From NCBI RefSeq assembly GCF_001672755.1, contig NZ_LZKI01000149.1, forward strand, positions 1 through 41,540: a stretch of DNA of 41,540 nt, given 5' to 3'. The DNA comes from Mycobacterium colombiense. Its GTDB lineage: Bacteria > Actinomycetota > Actinomycetes > Mycobacteriales > Mycobacteriaceae. Positions 24,099 to 32,729 of the stretch are shown here, piece by piece. Made by a program: the position numbers and the translations under genes. The notes under the pieces are model-generated. The model searched no databases, was not told where the DNA came from, and was given only the letters and a program-made list of their open reading frames with translations. The stretch's first letter is position 1. Every line of letters starts with the position of its first letter.

Positions 24099-27000
24099 GT
24101 GGTGCACGCCTCGGCACGCTCGGACGACATCCGGGCGGAGGTGGCCGAATTGCTCGGCGTCGACGTCGATGCAGTTCAGCCGGGTAGCAACCTCATCAGC
24201 CAGGGCCTGGACTCCATCCGCATCATGACGCTGGCCGGCCGCTGGCGCCGCCAGGGCGTCGACATCGACTTCGCGACGCTCGCCGAAAACCCGACGGTCG
24301 AGGCCTGGGCCGGGTTGGTCTCCGCCGGCGGACACGGCGCCGACCGGCAAACGGTTCCCGCCCCGGCGCCCGCCGACGTCGAGCTGTCCGGCGAGGACGA
24401 GCCGTTTTCCCTGGCCCCGATGCAGCACGCGATGTGGGTCGGTCGCCAAGACAACCAGCAGCTGGGCGGGGTTGCCGGGCATCTTTACGTGGAGTTCGAC
24501 GGTGGCCTGATCGATGCCCAACGGCTGCGCGAGGCGGCCACTGCGCTGGCGCGTCGCCACCCGATGTTGCGGGTGCGGTTCCTCCCCGATGGCACGCAGC
24601 GCATCACCCCGGCCGACGAGAGCGGCGACTTCCCGGTGAGCGTCGAGGACCTCCGCTCGCTGAGCCCCGACGAGGTCGAGCAGCGGCTGGCGGCAATCCG
24701 GGTTGCCAAATCGCACCAGCAGCTGGACGGTGCGGTGTTTGAATTGGCCATGACGCTGCTACCGGCCGAGCGGTCGCGGCTACACGTCGATCTGGACATG
24801 CAGGCCGCCGACGCGATGAGCTATCGCACCCTGATGGCCGACCTTGCGGCCCTCTACGGCGGCCGCAACCTCCCGGAGTTGAGCTACACCTACCGGCAGT
24901 ACCGCCAGGCCATCGAGGCCGACGACGCGCAGCCGCAACCCGCGCGCGAGGCGGACCGGGCGTGGTGGGGACAGCGCCTCCCGGAGCTGCCGGACCCGCC
25001 GGCGCTGCCGTCGACCGGTGGCCGGGGCTCGGGCGACAGCACCCGACGCTGGCACTGGCTGGACCCCCAAACCCGCGATGCGCTGTTTGCCCGCGCCCAG
25101 GCGCGCGGCATCACCCCGGCCATGGCCCTGGCCGCGGGCTTCGCCAACACCCTGGCGCGCTGGTCGACCACCTCGCGCTTTCTGCTCAACGTCCCGCTGT
25201 TCGGGCGTCAGGCTCTGCACCCCGACGTCGACTCGTTGGTCGGCGACTTCACCTCCTCGCTGCTGCTCGACATCGATCTCGTCGGCGCGGACACCGCGAC
25301 CGCGCGGGCACAGGTGGTGCAGGATGCGATGCGCACGGCCGCGGCCCATTCCGCATATCCCGGGCTGTCGGTGCTGCGCGACCTCAGCCGTCATCGCGGG
25401 ACCCAGGTGCTCGCGCCCGTGGTCTTCACCAGCGCGCTGGGCCTCGGCGACCTGTTCAGCCGCGACGTGACCGACCAATTCGGGCCGCCGGGATGGATCA
25501 TCTCCCAGGGGCCGCAGGTGCTGCTCGACGCACAGGTCACCGAATTCAACGGCGGTGTCCTGGTGAATTGGGATGTGCGCGAAGGCATGTTCCCGCCCGG
25601 GGTCATCGACGCCATGTTCGGCTACCACATCGACGAGCTGCTCCAGTTGGCCTACGGTGACGAGTCCTGGGACGCGCCGGGCCCCACCGCGCTGCCGGAA
25701 GCGCAGCGGGCGGTGCGCGACGCCGCCAACGCCCGCGCCGCTGAACCGAGCGGAGAAGGCTTGCACGACGGTTTCTTTCGGCAAGCCGAGCGGCAGCCCG
25801 ACGCCCCCGCGGTGCTCGCGAGTTCGGGTGACCTCAGCTACGCGCAACTGCGCGACCAAGCGCTGGCCGTGGCCGCGGCGTTGCGCGCCGCCGGCATCAC
25901 GGCAGGCGACACCGTTGCGGTGATGGGCCCGAAGACCGCCGAGCAGATTCCGGCGTTGCTGGGCATCTTGTCCGTCGGCGCCGCGTATCTACCGATCGGC
26001 GTCGACCAGCCGCGCGATCGCGCCGAGCGCATCCTGGACACCGGTCGGGTGAGCCTGGCCCTGGTGTGCGGTGGACAACGGCTGTCGTTGCCGGTGCCCG
26101 AAGTGGTCATCGCCGAGGCGCTTCGCGACGTTCGTGTCGGAGCCGAGATCACCTCAGCGAAAGTCGATCCCGCCGAACTGGCCTACGTATTGTTCACCTC
26201 GGGATCCACCGGCGAGCCCAAAGGCGTCGAGGTCACCCACGATGCGGCCATGAACACGGTGGAGTTCATCGGCCGCCACTTCGAAATCGGCCCCGCAGAT
26301 CGATGCCTGGCCCTGTCGACCCTGGAAGGCGACATCTCGGTGATGGACGTATTCGTCACCTTGCGCACCGGCGGGGCCATCGTGGTGGTCGACGAGGCGC
26401 AGCGGCGTGATCCCGACGCCTGGGCCCGGCTCATCGATGCTCACAAAGTCACGGTGCTCCACTTCATGCCCGGCTGGCTGGAGATGTTGATCGAAGTCGC
26501 CCGCGGTCGGCTGTCTTCGGTACGGGTGATCCCCACCGGAGGCGACTGGGTGCGACCCGAGGTGGTGCGCCGCCTCCAGGTCGAGGCGCCCAACCTGCGC
26601 TTCGCAGGACTCGGCGGTGCCACCGAAACCCCGGTGCACAACACCATTTTCGAAGTCACCGAAGCGGTACCGGAGCACTGGACGGCCTTGCCCTTCGGCG
26701 TCCCGCTGCCCAACAACGCCTGCCGCGTCGTCGACGACGCCGGCGCCGACTGCCCCGACTGGGTCGCCGGGGAATATTGGGTGTCCGGGCGCGGCATCGC
26801 ACGCGGCTACCGCGGACGTCCCGATCTCACCGCGGAACGCTTCGTCGAGCACGACGGCCGAATCTGGTACCGCACCGGCGATCTGGTGCGCTACTGGCCG
26901 GACGGCACCCTCGAATTCGTGGGCCGTGCCGACCACCGCGTCAAGATCAGCGGATATCGTGTCGAACTCGGCGAGATCGAGACCGCGCTGCGGCGCGTGC

Positions 27001-27602
27001 CCGGGGTGCGGACGGCGGTGGCCGCCTTGATCGCCGTGTCCGGGGAATCCGACATGCTGGCCGCGCAGGTGTGTACCGATGACACGACTTTGACCGCCGA
27101 GCGGATTCGGCAGCGTCTTGGTGACCTCGTCCCCGCGCACATGGTCCCGCGCCACATCATGGTGGTGGAGCGGATCGGATTCACCGATGCCGGAAAGCTC
27201 GACCGCCGAGCCGCCGCACGCGAATTGGAAACCGCCGTCTCGCAAGCACAGCGGCCCGGTCACCGCTCACCATCGACGCCGGTGGAATCCGCACTGGCGA
27301 AGATCGTCGGCGACCTGCTCGGCCGGGACAACGTCGGAGTCGACGACGACTTCTTCGCCCTCGGCGGCGATTCGGTGCTCGCCACCCAGGCGGTGGCGAG
27401 GATTCGGGCCTGGCTGGACGCGCCGGACATCATGGTCGCCGACATCTTCGCCAACCGAACGGTGGCGGCGCTGGCCGCGGTGCTCAGCGCCGGTGAGAAT
27501 GACCCCGACCGGCTCGACCAGGTCGCCGAGCTGTACCTGGAAGTGATCGGCATGGACGCCGAATCGGTTCTGGCCGCCTCCGAGCGAACCGCGAAATCGT
27601 AG
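24099..27602 (+). CDS. mbtB: Mycobactin NRPS: aryl carrier-cyclisation-adenylation-PCP
   Basis: 1167 aa. Domains: aryl carrier protein (residues 5-75, Ser39 in GLDSIR), condensation/cyclisation (about 105-500, Cy motif DMQAADAMS at Asp233), adenylation (about 555-1040, YVLFTSGSTGEPKGV; substrate Asp745) and peptidyl carrier (about 1065-1140, Ser1092 in GGDSVL). It accepts salicylate from MbtA, adds Ser or Thr and closes the oxazoline ring. In M. tuberculosis MbtB is about 1414 aa and ends in a thioesterase; here that domain is the separate next gene. GTG 24099 or GTG 24102 may start; GGGAGGG is just upstream. First gene of the operon mbtB-T-C-D-E-F. Confidence 0.96.
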   Translation: MVHASARSDDIRAEVAELLGVDVDAVQPGSNLISQGLDSIRIMTLAGRWRRQGVDIDFATLAENPTVEAWAGLVSAGGHGADRQTVPAPAPADVELSGEDEPFSLAPMQHAMWVGRQDNQQLGGVAGHLYVEFDGGLIDAQRLREAATALARRHPMLRVRFLPDGTQRITPADESGDFPVSVEDLRSLSPDEVEQRLAAIRVAKSHQQLDGAVFELAMTLLPAERSRLHVDLDMQAADAMSYRTLMADLAALYGGRNLPELSYTYRQYRQAIEADDAQPQPAREADRAWWGQRLPELPDPPALPSTGGRGSGDSTRRWHWLDPQTRDALFARAQARGITPAMALAAGFANTLARWSTTSRFLLNVPLFGRQALHPDVDSLVGDFTSSLLLDIDLVGADTATARAQVVQDAMRTAAAHSAYPGLSVLRDLSRHRGTQVLAPVVFTSALGLGDLFSRDVTDQFGPPGWIISQGPQVLLDAQVTEFNGGVLVNWDVREGMFPPGVIDAMFGYHIDELLQLAYGDESWDAPGPTALPEAQRAVRDAANARAAEPSGEGLHDGFFRQAERQPDAPAVLASSGDLSYAQLRDQALAVAAALRAAGITAGDTVAVMGPKTAEQIPALLGILSVGAAYLPIGVDQPRDRAERILDTGRVSLALVCGGQRLSLPVPEVVIAEALRDVRVGAEITSAKVDPAELAYVLFTSGSTGEPKGVEVTHDAAMNTVEFIGRHFEIGPADRCLALSTLEGDISVMDVFVTLRTGGAIVVVDEAQRRDPDAWARLIDAHKVTVLHFMPGWLEMLIEVARGRLSSVRVIPTGGDWVRPEVVRRLQVEAPNLRFAGLGGATETPVHNTIFEVTEAVPEHWTALPFGVPLPNNACRVVDDAGADCPDWVAGEYWVSGRGIARGYRGRPDLTAERFVEHDGRIWYRTGDLVRYWPDGTLEFVGRADHRVKISGYRVELGEIETALRRVPGVRTAVAALIAVSGESDMLAAQVCTDDTTLTAERIRQRLGDLVPAHMVPRHIMVVERIGFTDAGKLDRRAAARELETAVSQAQRPGHRSPSTPVESALAKIVGDLLGRDNVGVDDDFFALGGDSVLATQAVARIRAWLDAPDIMVADIFANRTVAALAAVLSAGENDPDRLDQVAELYLEVIGMDAESVLAASERTAKS

Positions 27603-27615
27603 ATAGCGCAACGAC

Positions 27616-28365
27616 ATGAATAATCTGATCACCGCCACGTTCCCGTCGTGGATCAAACTGACCCCGCGACGCCACAACGGGTCATCCACCGGTGCCATCG
27701 TGGTCTTCCCGCACGCTGGCGCCGCCGCGGCGAGCTATCGGGTGCTGGCAGCGGCACTGGCCGCCGGCGGCGACACATACATCGTGCAGTACCCGCAGCG
27801 GGCGGACCGCCTCAGCGAACCCGCTCACGACAGCGTGCACGACCTGGCCGTCAGCCTCTTCCAGGCCGCGCCATGGCCCAGCGTGGCGCCGCTGAAGCTG
27901 TTCGGGCACAGCATGGGCGCCGTCGTCGCCTTCGAGTTCGCCCGCGTCGCCGAAACACACGGCTCGGCGGTGCAGAAACTGTGGGTGTCGGCCGGTCCGC
28001 CGCCGTGCGTCGTCGCCGAGATGCCCGAACTGCCGACCAGTGACGACGGGTTGCTGGCCGATATCGCCGATTTGGGTGGTACCGACCCCGAACTGCTTGC
28101 CGACGAAGAGTTCTCCGAGCTACTGACCACCGCGGTGCGCGCCGACTACCACGCCTTCAACGGGTACAGCCCCAGCCCCGATGTCCGCATCGGCGCCGAC
28201 ATCCACGTACTGGGCGGCCATGACGATCACCGCATCGCCACCGGGGTGCTGCGGCAGTGGGAAAGGCACACCGCCGGATCCTTCGGTATGTCGCTGTATG
28301 ACGGCGGCCATTTCTACGTCTACGACCATGTCGACGCGATCGCCGCGCAGGTGAATGCCGGGTGA
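27616..28365 (+). CDS. mbtT: Stand-alone type II thioesterase of mycobactin synthesis
   Basis: 249 aa alpha/beta-hydrolase. The nucleophile is Ser99 in FGHSMGAVVAFEFAR, followed by Asp in GGHDDHR and His in DGGHFYV, giving a complete Ser-Asp-His triad. It probably clears mis-loaded carrier domains in the NRPS/PKS line. It lies 13 bases after mbtB and overlaps mbtC. The thioesterase is separate from MbtB here, as in some other mycobacteria, and fused in M. tuberculosis. ATG 27616 has no strong Shine-Dalgarno sequence, suggesting translational coupling. Confidence 0.92.
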   Translation: MNNLITATFPSWIKLTPRRHNGSSTGAIVVFPHAGAAAASYRVLAAALAAGGDTYIVQYPQRADRLSEPAHDSVHDLAVSLFQAAPWPSVAPLKLFGHSMGAVVAFEFARVAETHGSAVQKLWVSAGPPPCVVAEMPELPTSDDGLLADIADLGGTDPELLADEEFSELLTTAVRADYHAFNGYSPSPDVRIGADIHVLGGHDDHRIATGVLRQWERHTAGSFGMSLYDGGHFYVYDHVDAIAAQVNAG

Positions 28366-29690
28366 TACCAATGTCTGAGGACGGGTTCGACGCCGAGCGT
28401 GCCGACCCGGTCGTGATCGTGGGCATGGGCGTGGAAGCGCCCGGCGGCATCGAAACCGCCGACGATTACTGGGATCTGCTGGCACACGGGCGTGAGGCGT
28501 TGGGCCCGTTTCCCACCGACCGCGGTTGGGCGGTGCGCGACCTGCTCGCCGGCTCGCGCCGCAGCGGTTTCAAGGAGATTCACGACCGCGGCGGTTTCCT
28601 CACCGGGGCAACCACATTCGATCCAGAGTTCTTCGGCATATCACCCCGCGAGGCCGTCGTGATGGATCCGCAGCAGCGGGTCGCGCTTCGGGTGGCCTGG
28701 CGTGCGTGTGAAAACAGCGGCATCAACCCCGACGACCTGGCCGGGCACGACGTGGGCTGTTTTGTCGGTGCCTCGGCCACGGGATACGGGCCCCAGATGG
28801 CCAAATTCACCGAACACAGCGGACATCTGCTGGCCGGCACCGCGCTCAGTGTGATCTCGGGCCGCATCGCTTACACCCTGGGCCTGACCGGTCCGGCGCT
28901 GACCCTGGATTCGTCGTGCGCGTCGGCCCTGGTGGCGTTCCATGTCGCGGTGCGCTCCCTGCAGAACGACGACTGCGATCTGGCCGTCGCGGGTGGTGTC
29001 AACGTGCTGGGGTCACCGGGCTTCTTCGTCGAGTTCTCCAAACAGCACGCGCTCTCCGACGACGGCTACTGCCGTCCCTACAGCGCGCAGGCCAGCGGAA
29101 CCGTGTGGGCCGAGGGAGCGGCCATGTTTGTGCTGCAACGGAAGTCGGCGGCGCTGCGTGCAGGTCGCCAGATCGTGGCCGAGGTGCGGGCCACCGCCAT
29201 GAATCAGGACGGCCGCAGCGCCGGTCTGAGCGCCCCCAGCGGTGACGCCCAGGTGCGGCTGTTCCAGCGGGCCATCAGCCAGGCCGGGATCAAACCCAAC
29301 GAGGTGGGCATGATCGAGGGACACGGCACGGGCACCCGGCTCGGCGACCGGACCGAGTTGCGCTCGCTGGCCCAGACCTACGGCGATACCGAACCGGGCA
29401 CCGGCGCGCTGCTGGGCTCGGTGAAGTCCAACGTGGGCCACTCGCTGGCCGCCGCCGGCGCGCTGGGGCTGGCCAAGGTGCTGGTCTCCGCCGAACACGG
29501 CGCCGTGCCGGCCACCCTGCACGCCGGCGACCCCAGCCCCGAAATCGAATGGGAGAAACAGGGTCTGCGGCTGGCGCAAGCCCTGACACCGTGGCCGGCC
29601 ATCGACGGCCAGCGCACCGCCGCGGCGTCCGCGTTCGGGATCGCGGGCACCAACGCCCATCTGATCGTCTCCGTCCCCGAGGTCGCATGA
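28362..29690 (+). CDS. mbtC: Mycobactin polyketide synthase, ketosynthase subunit
   Basis: 442 aa (M. tuberculosis MbtC about 444). It is a stand-alone ketosynthase: active Cys186 in LDSSCASAL, His321 in EGHGTGTRLGD, and KSNVGHSLAAAG. It extends the peptidyl intermediate with a malonyl-type unit held by MbtD. GTG 28362 overlaps the mbtT stop (GTGA) and has AGGTGA 7 bases upstream; ATG 28371 is the alternative. It overlaps mbtD by four bases (ATGA). Confidence 0.95.
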   Translation: MIPMSEDGFDAERADPVVIVGMGVEAPGGIETADDYWDLLAHGREALGPFPTDRGWAVRDLLAGSRRSGFKEIHDRGGFLTGATTFDPEFFGISPREAVVMDPQQRVALRVAWRACENSGINPDDLAGHDVGCFVGASATGYGPQMAKFTEHSGHLLAGTALSVISGRIAYTLGLTGPALTLDSSCASALVAFHVAVRSLQNDDCDLAVAGGVNVLGSPGFFVEFSKQHALSDDGYCRPYSAQASGTVWAEGAAMFVLQRKSAALRAGRQIVAEVRATAMNQDGRSAGLSAPSGDAQVRLFQRAISQAGIKPNEVGMIEGHGTGTRLGDRTELRSLAQTYGDTEPGTGALLGSVKSNVGHSLAAAGALGLAKVLVSAEHGAVPATLHAGDPSPEIEWEKQGLRLAQALTPWPAIDGQRTAAASAFGIAGTNAHLIVSVPEVA

Positions 29691-32600
29691 TGCTGAACCA
29701 TGGGCTGCCGGACGGGCGCGTCCCGGTGCTGCTCAGCGCCCACGACCCCGAGCTGATCCGCCGAGACGCCGCGGCGATCGCCGCCTACCTGGGCCGCATC
29801 GACGACGCGGCGGACCCGACCGTTGCAGTCGCCTCCACCCTGCTGCGGTTGCGCCGGGTGCGGCGTCACCGCGCGGTGTTGCGAGCCGCCGACAGCACCG
29901 AACTCGTGGCGGGGCTGTCCGCGATCGCTCAAGGCGACGAGCACGAGCTGGTCTCGCACTCCGCCAAGGCGACGCCGCCGCGCATCGCGTTCGTGTTCCC
30001 GGGCCAGGGCAATCAGTGGCAGGCCATGGGAGCCGACGCCTACCGGCGACTGCCGGCCTACCGCGAGGCGGCCGACCGGTGCACGCAAGCGTTCTCATCC
30101 GGCGGATTCCCTTCTCCGCTGCCCTATCTGGCGGGCGACGAGGAGCGCGACTGGTCGCGCCCCGAGATCCAGGGCGCACAGTTCACCCACGCGGTGAGCC
30201 TGGCCGAAGCGTGGCGATCCTGCGGGGTGCTGCCCGACATCACCATCGGGCACAGCCTCGGCGAGGTGGCGGCTGCCTATGTGGCGGAAGCGATCTCGCT
30301 GCCGGACGCGGTCGCTCTGGTGGTGGCCCGCGCCACCGTCGTCGACCAGCTGTCCGGCCGCTATGCGATGGCGGTGCTCGGCACCGGCCTCGACATCGCG
30401 GAGGCGCTGCTGGCCGAGACACCGGGCTGGCTGGAAGTGTCGGCGGTCAACGGACCGTCGTCGACTGTGGTCGCCGGCGATCACGAGGCGGTGGCCGCCG
30501 CGGTGGGGCTGGCCCAACAGCGGGGGATCTTCAGCCAGCAACTGTCCGTCGACTATCCCGGCCACACCAGCGCGCTACGACCGTTGCGGGCGAGCCTGGC
30601 CGAGCTGACCCCGCAGTCGGCGTTCCGCGACGGCCCGGTGAGGTTCATCGGCTCCACGCTGGGCACCGAATTGGCCGGAACCACCGACTTCTCCGACTAC
30701 TGGTATGAAAACCTCTGCGGCACAGTACGATTCGACCTCGCCGTGCGGCACGCCCGTGCCTGTGGAGCCGACGCGTTCGTGGAGCTCTCCGCGCACCCGT
30801 CATTGCTCTACCCGCTGGGCGACATCGTCGACGACGAGTCGACCCTCATCGTCGGCTCGGGGCACCGCGACCGATCCATCATCGATTCGGTGTCCGAGAG
30901 CATCGCCGCCATCGCGACCGCTGACCCCGGCTGCAGGTGGGCCGACGCGGTCCCGATGGCCGACCGGCCTGCGCTGCGGGGATTCCCGAACGCGCCGATG
31001 CGGGCGGTGCACCTGTGGGCGGCGCCCGAACAACCGACCGAGGCGGCGCCGACGCCTGTGCCCACCGTGGCCGTCGAGGACTGGCAGCCGGCGACTATCA
31101 CACCGAGCGCGAGCGCCGCGGACATCGGCTTCGTCGGTGCGGGCGCGCTGACGCAGCGGCTCGTCGATGCCGTTGCGGCACAGGGCGGCTGCCGGGCGGT
31201 GTCGCCCGATGAGGCGGAAATCCTGGTGGTGATTGCCCCGGAGTTCGATCGGCTCGACGTCACCGCCGCGATCGAGCAGATCGCGGACCGGCCCGACGCG
31301 GGCCTACCCGATTACCCCGCGCTCATCGGCCCGCGATGCCGCGCCGTCTGGTTGCTCACCGCCGGTGCCGAACAGGTCGACCGCAATGACGCCAACGTCT
31401 CTCCGGCACAGGCGGCGCTGGCGGCCATGCATCGTAGCCTCGGCTTCGAATTCCCGGACCAGGCATTCGGGCATCTCGACCTCGCGCATCGCGATGTCGA
31501 TGCCGCCACGACACACGCCGCCGTCGAGGTGTTGCTCGGCGAGGCGGCCGAGGTCGCGTTGCGCGGCACCGAATCGCCGCGACGCCACGTCCGGACGTTC
31601 CGCGTGTGCCGCGAACCGGCGGTCCCGCGGCCGCTCGATGCCGCCGCCGTGGACGACGTGGTGATCACCGGTGGCAGCGGAGCCATCGGGCTGCAGTACG
31701 CCCGGTACTGCCTGGAACGCGGCGCCAGGAAGGTGACCCTGTTGAGCCGCAACGGCGTTGACCCGACCGCGCTGCGTGAGCTCTCCGACCGGTACGACGC
31801 CGAAGTGCATGCTCCGCAATGCGACATCACCGATCGCGCCGCGCTAACCGCCGTGGCCGCCGAACATGGATCGGGGGCGTCCTTGCTGATCCACACTGCG
31901 GGCATTGCGCGGGCGCGCTCGCGTGCGGAGCTCACCGGCTCCGACGTGGCGGCGGTCTGCGCGGCCAAGGTCCGCGGACTGGCGATGATGGCCGACGTGT
32001 GGCCGCTGCGGCCGGACTGCCGGATCCTGGCCTGCTCCTCGGTATTCGGCGTCTGGGGCGGCTACACCCACGCGGCGTACGCGGCGTCCAACCGGATGCT
32101 CGACGTGTTGGCCGGGCAGTTGCGTGCCACCGGCCGCGACTGCACGGCGATTCGATGGGGCCTGTGGCACGGCGCCGGGGTAGTGGTCGGCAACGAGATC
32201 ACCCGCACCGAGCGTTCCGGTCTGGTGGCGATGGAGCCGGAACAGGCCATCGAAGCCGGCCTGTATCGCTACGAGGGCGATCCATTGATTTTCGACGCGG
32301 ACTTCGAGCGGCTGCAGGTGTTCTTCGAAAGCCAGGGAATGCCAATGCCGTTCACCGCCTCACGCGCCCGCGTGAACGACGACCGCGCGGCCGCGGCGGA
32401 GAAGCCCCTCGGCGAGATCGTGCGGGCCGAATTGGCCGCGACATTGCACCTGGCTGATTCGCTGTCGATCGACCCGGGCACGCCGCTCATCGACCTGGGC
32501 GTGGACTCCTTGCTGGCACTCGATTTACGTAAGCGGCTGCGCCGCACGGTAGGCAACGCGGTTCCGGTGTCCCGCATGCTCGGCGGCATCACGATGACCG

Positions 32601-32728
32601 AGCTGATCGAGGCGCTGCGTGCCGACTCAACCGGGGGCCCCGCGGCGTCGCCGTCATTCGAGCGCGCCGGAGCCGCCAACGGTGCGCCCCACTCAACGCT
32701 CGCGATGCTAGAAAGGTTGGACTCCTAG
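29687..32728 (+). CDS. mbtD: Mycobactin polyketide synthase: AT-KR-ACP subunit
   Basis: 1013 aa (M. tuberculosis MbtD about 1004). Acyltransferase domain about 95-400, with FVFPGQGNQWQAMG and Ser190 in GHSLGE; ketoreductase about 655-860, with GGSGAIGLQYAR and SS...YAASN; acyl carrier protein about 900-975, with Ser941 in LGVDSLLALD. It loads and reduces the beta-keto unit made with MbtC. The specificity motif of the acyltransferase reads VDYPGHT, not the common HAFH or YASH. ATG 29687 overlaps the mbtC stop; a second ATG follows directly. One base separates it from mbtE. Confidence 0.95.
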   Translation: MMLNHGLPDGRVPVLLSAHDPELIRRDAAAIAAYLGRIDDAADPTVAVASTLLRLRRVRRHRAVLRAADSTELVAGLSAIAQGDEHELVSHSAKATPPRIAFVFPGQGNQWQAMGADAYRRLPAYREAADRCTQAFSSGGFPSPLPYLAGDEERDWSRPEIQGAQFTHAVSLAEAWRSCGVLPDITIGHSLGEVAAAYVAEAISLPDAVALVVARATVVDQLSGRYAMAVLGTGLDIAEALLAETPGWLEVSAVNGPSSTVVAGDHEAVAAAVGLAQQRGIFSQQLSVDYPGHTSALRPLRASLAELTPQSAFRDGPVRFIGSTLGTELAGTTDFSDYWYENLCGTVRFDLAVRHARACGADAFVELSAHPSLLYPLGDIVDDESTLIVGSGHRDRSIIDSVSESIAAIATADPGCRWADAVPMADRPALRGFPNAPMRAVHLWAAPEQPTEAAPTPVPTVAVEDWQPATITPSASAADIGFVGAGALTQRLVDAVAAQGGCRAVSPDEAEILVVIAPEFDRLDVTAAIEQIADRPDAGLPDYPALIGPRCRAVWLLTAGAEQVDRNDANVSPAQAALAAMHRSLGFEFPDQAFGHLDLAHRDVDAATTHAAVEVLLGEAAEVALRGTESPRRHVRTFRVCREPAVPRPLDAAAVDDVVITGGSGAIGLQYARYCLERGARKVTLLSRNGVDPTALRELSDRYDAEVHAPQCDITDRAALTAVAAEHGSGASLLIHTAGIARARSRAELTGSDVAAVCAAKVRGLAMMADVWPLRPDCRILACSSVFGVWGGYTHAAYAASNRMLDVLAGQLRATGRDCTAIRWGLWHGAGVVVGNEITRTERSGLVAMEPEQAIEAGLYRYEGDPLIFDADFERLQVFFESQGMPMPFTASRARVNDDRAAAAEKPLGEIVRAELAATLHLADSLSIDPGTPLIDLGVDSLLALDLRKRLRRTVGNAVPVSRMLGGITMTELIEALRADSTGGPAASPSFERAGAANGAPHSTLAMLERLDS

Positions 32729-32729
32729 C

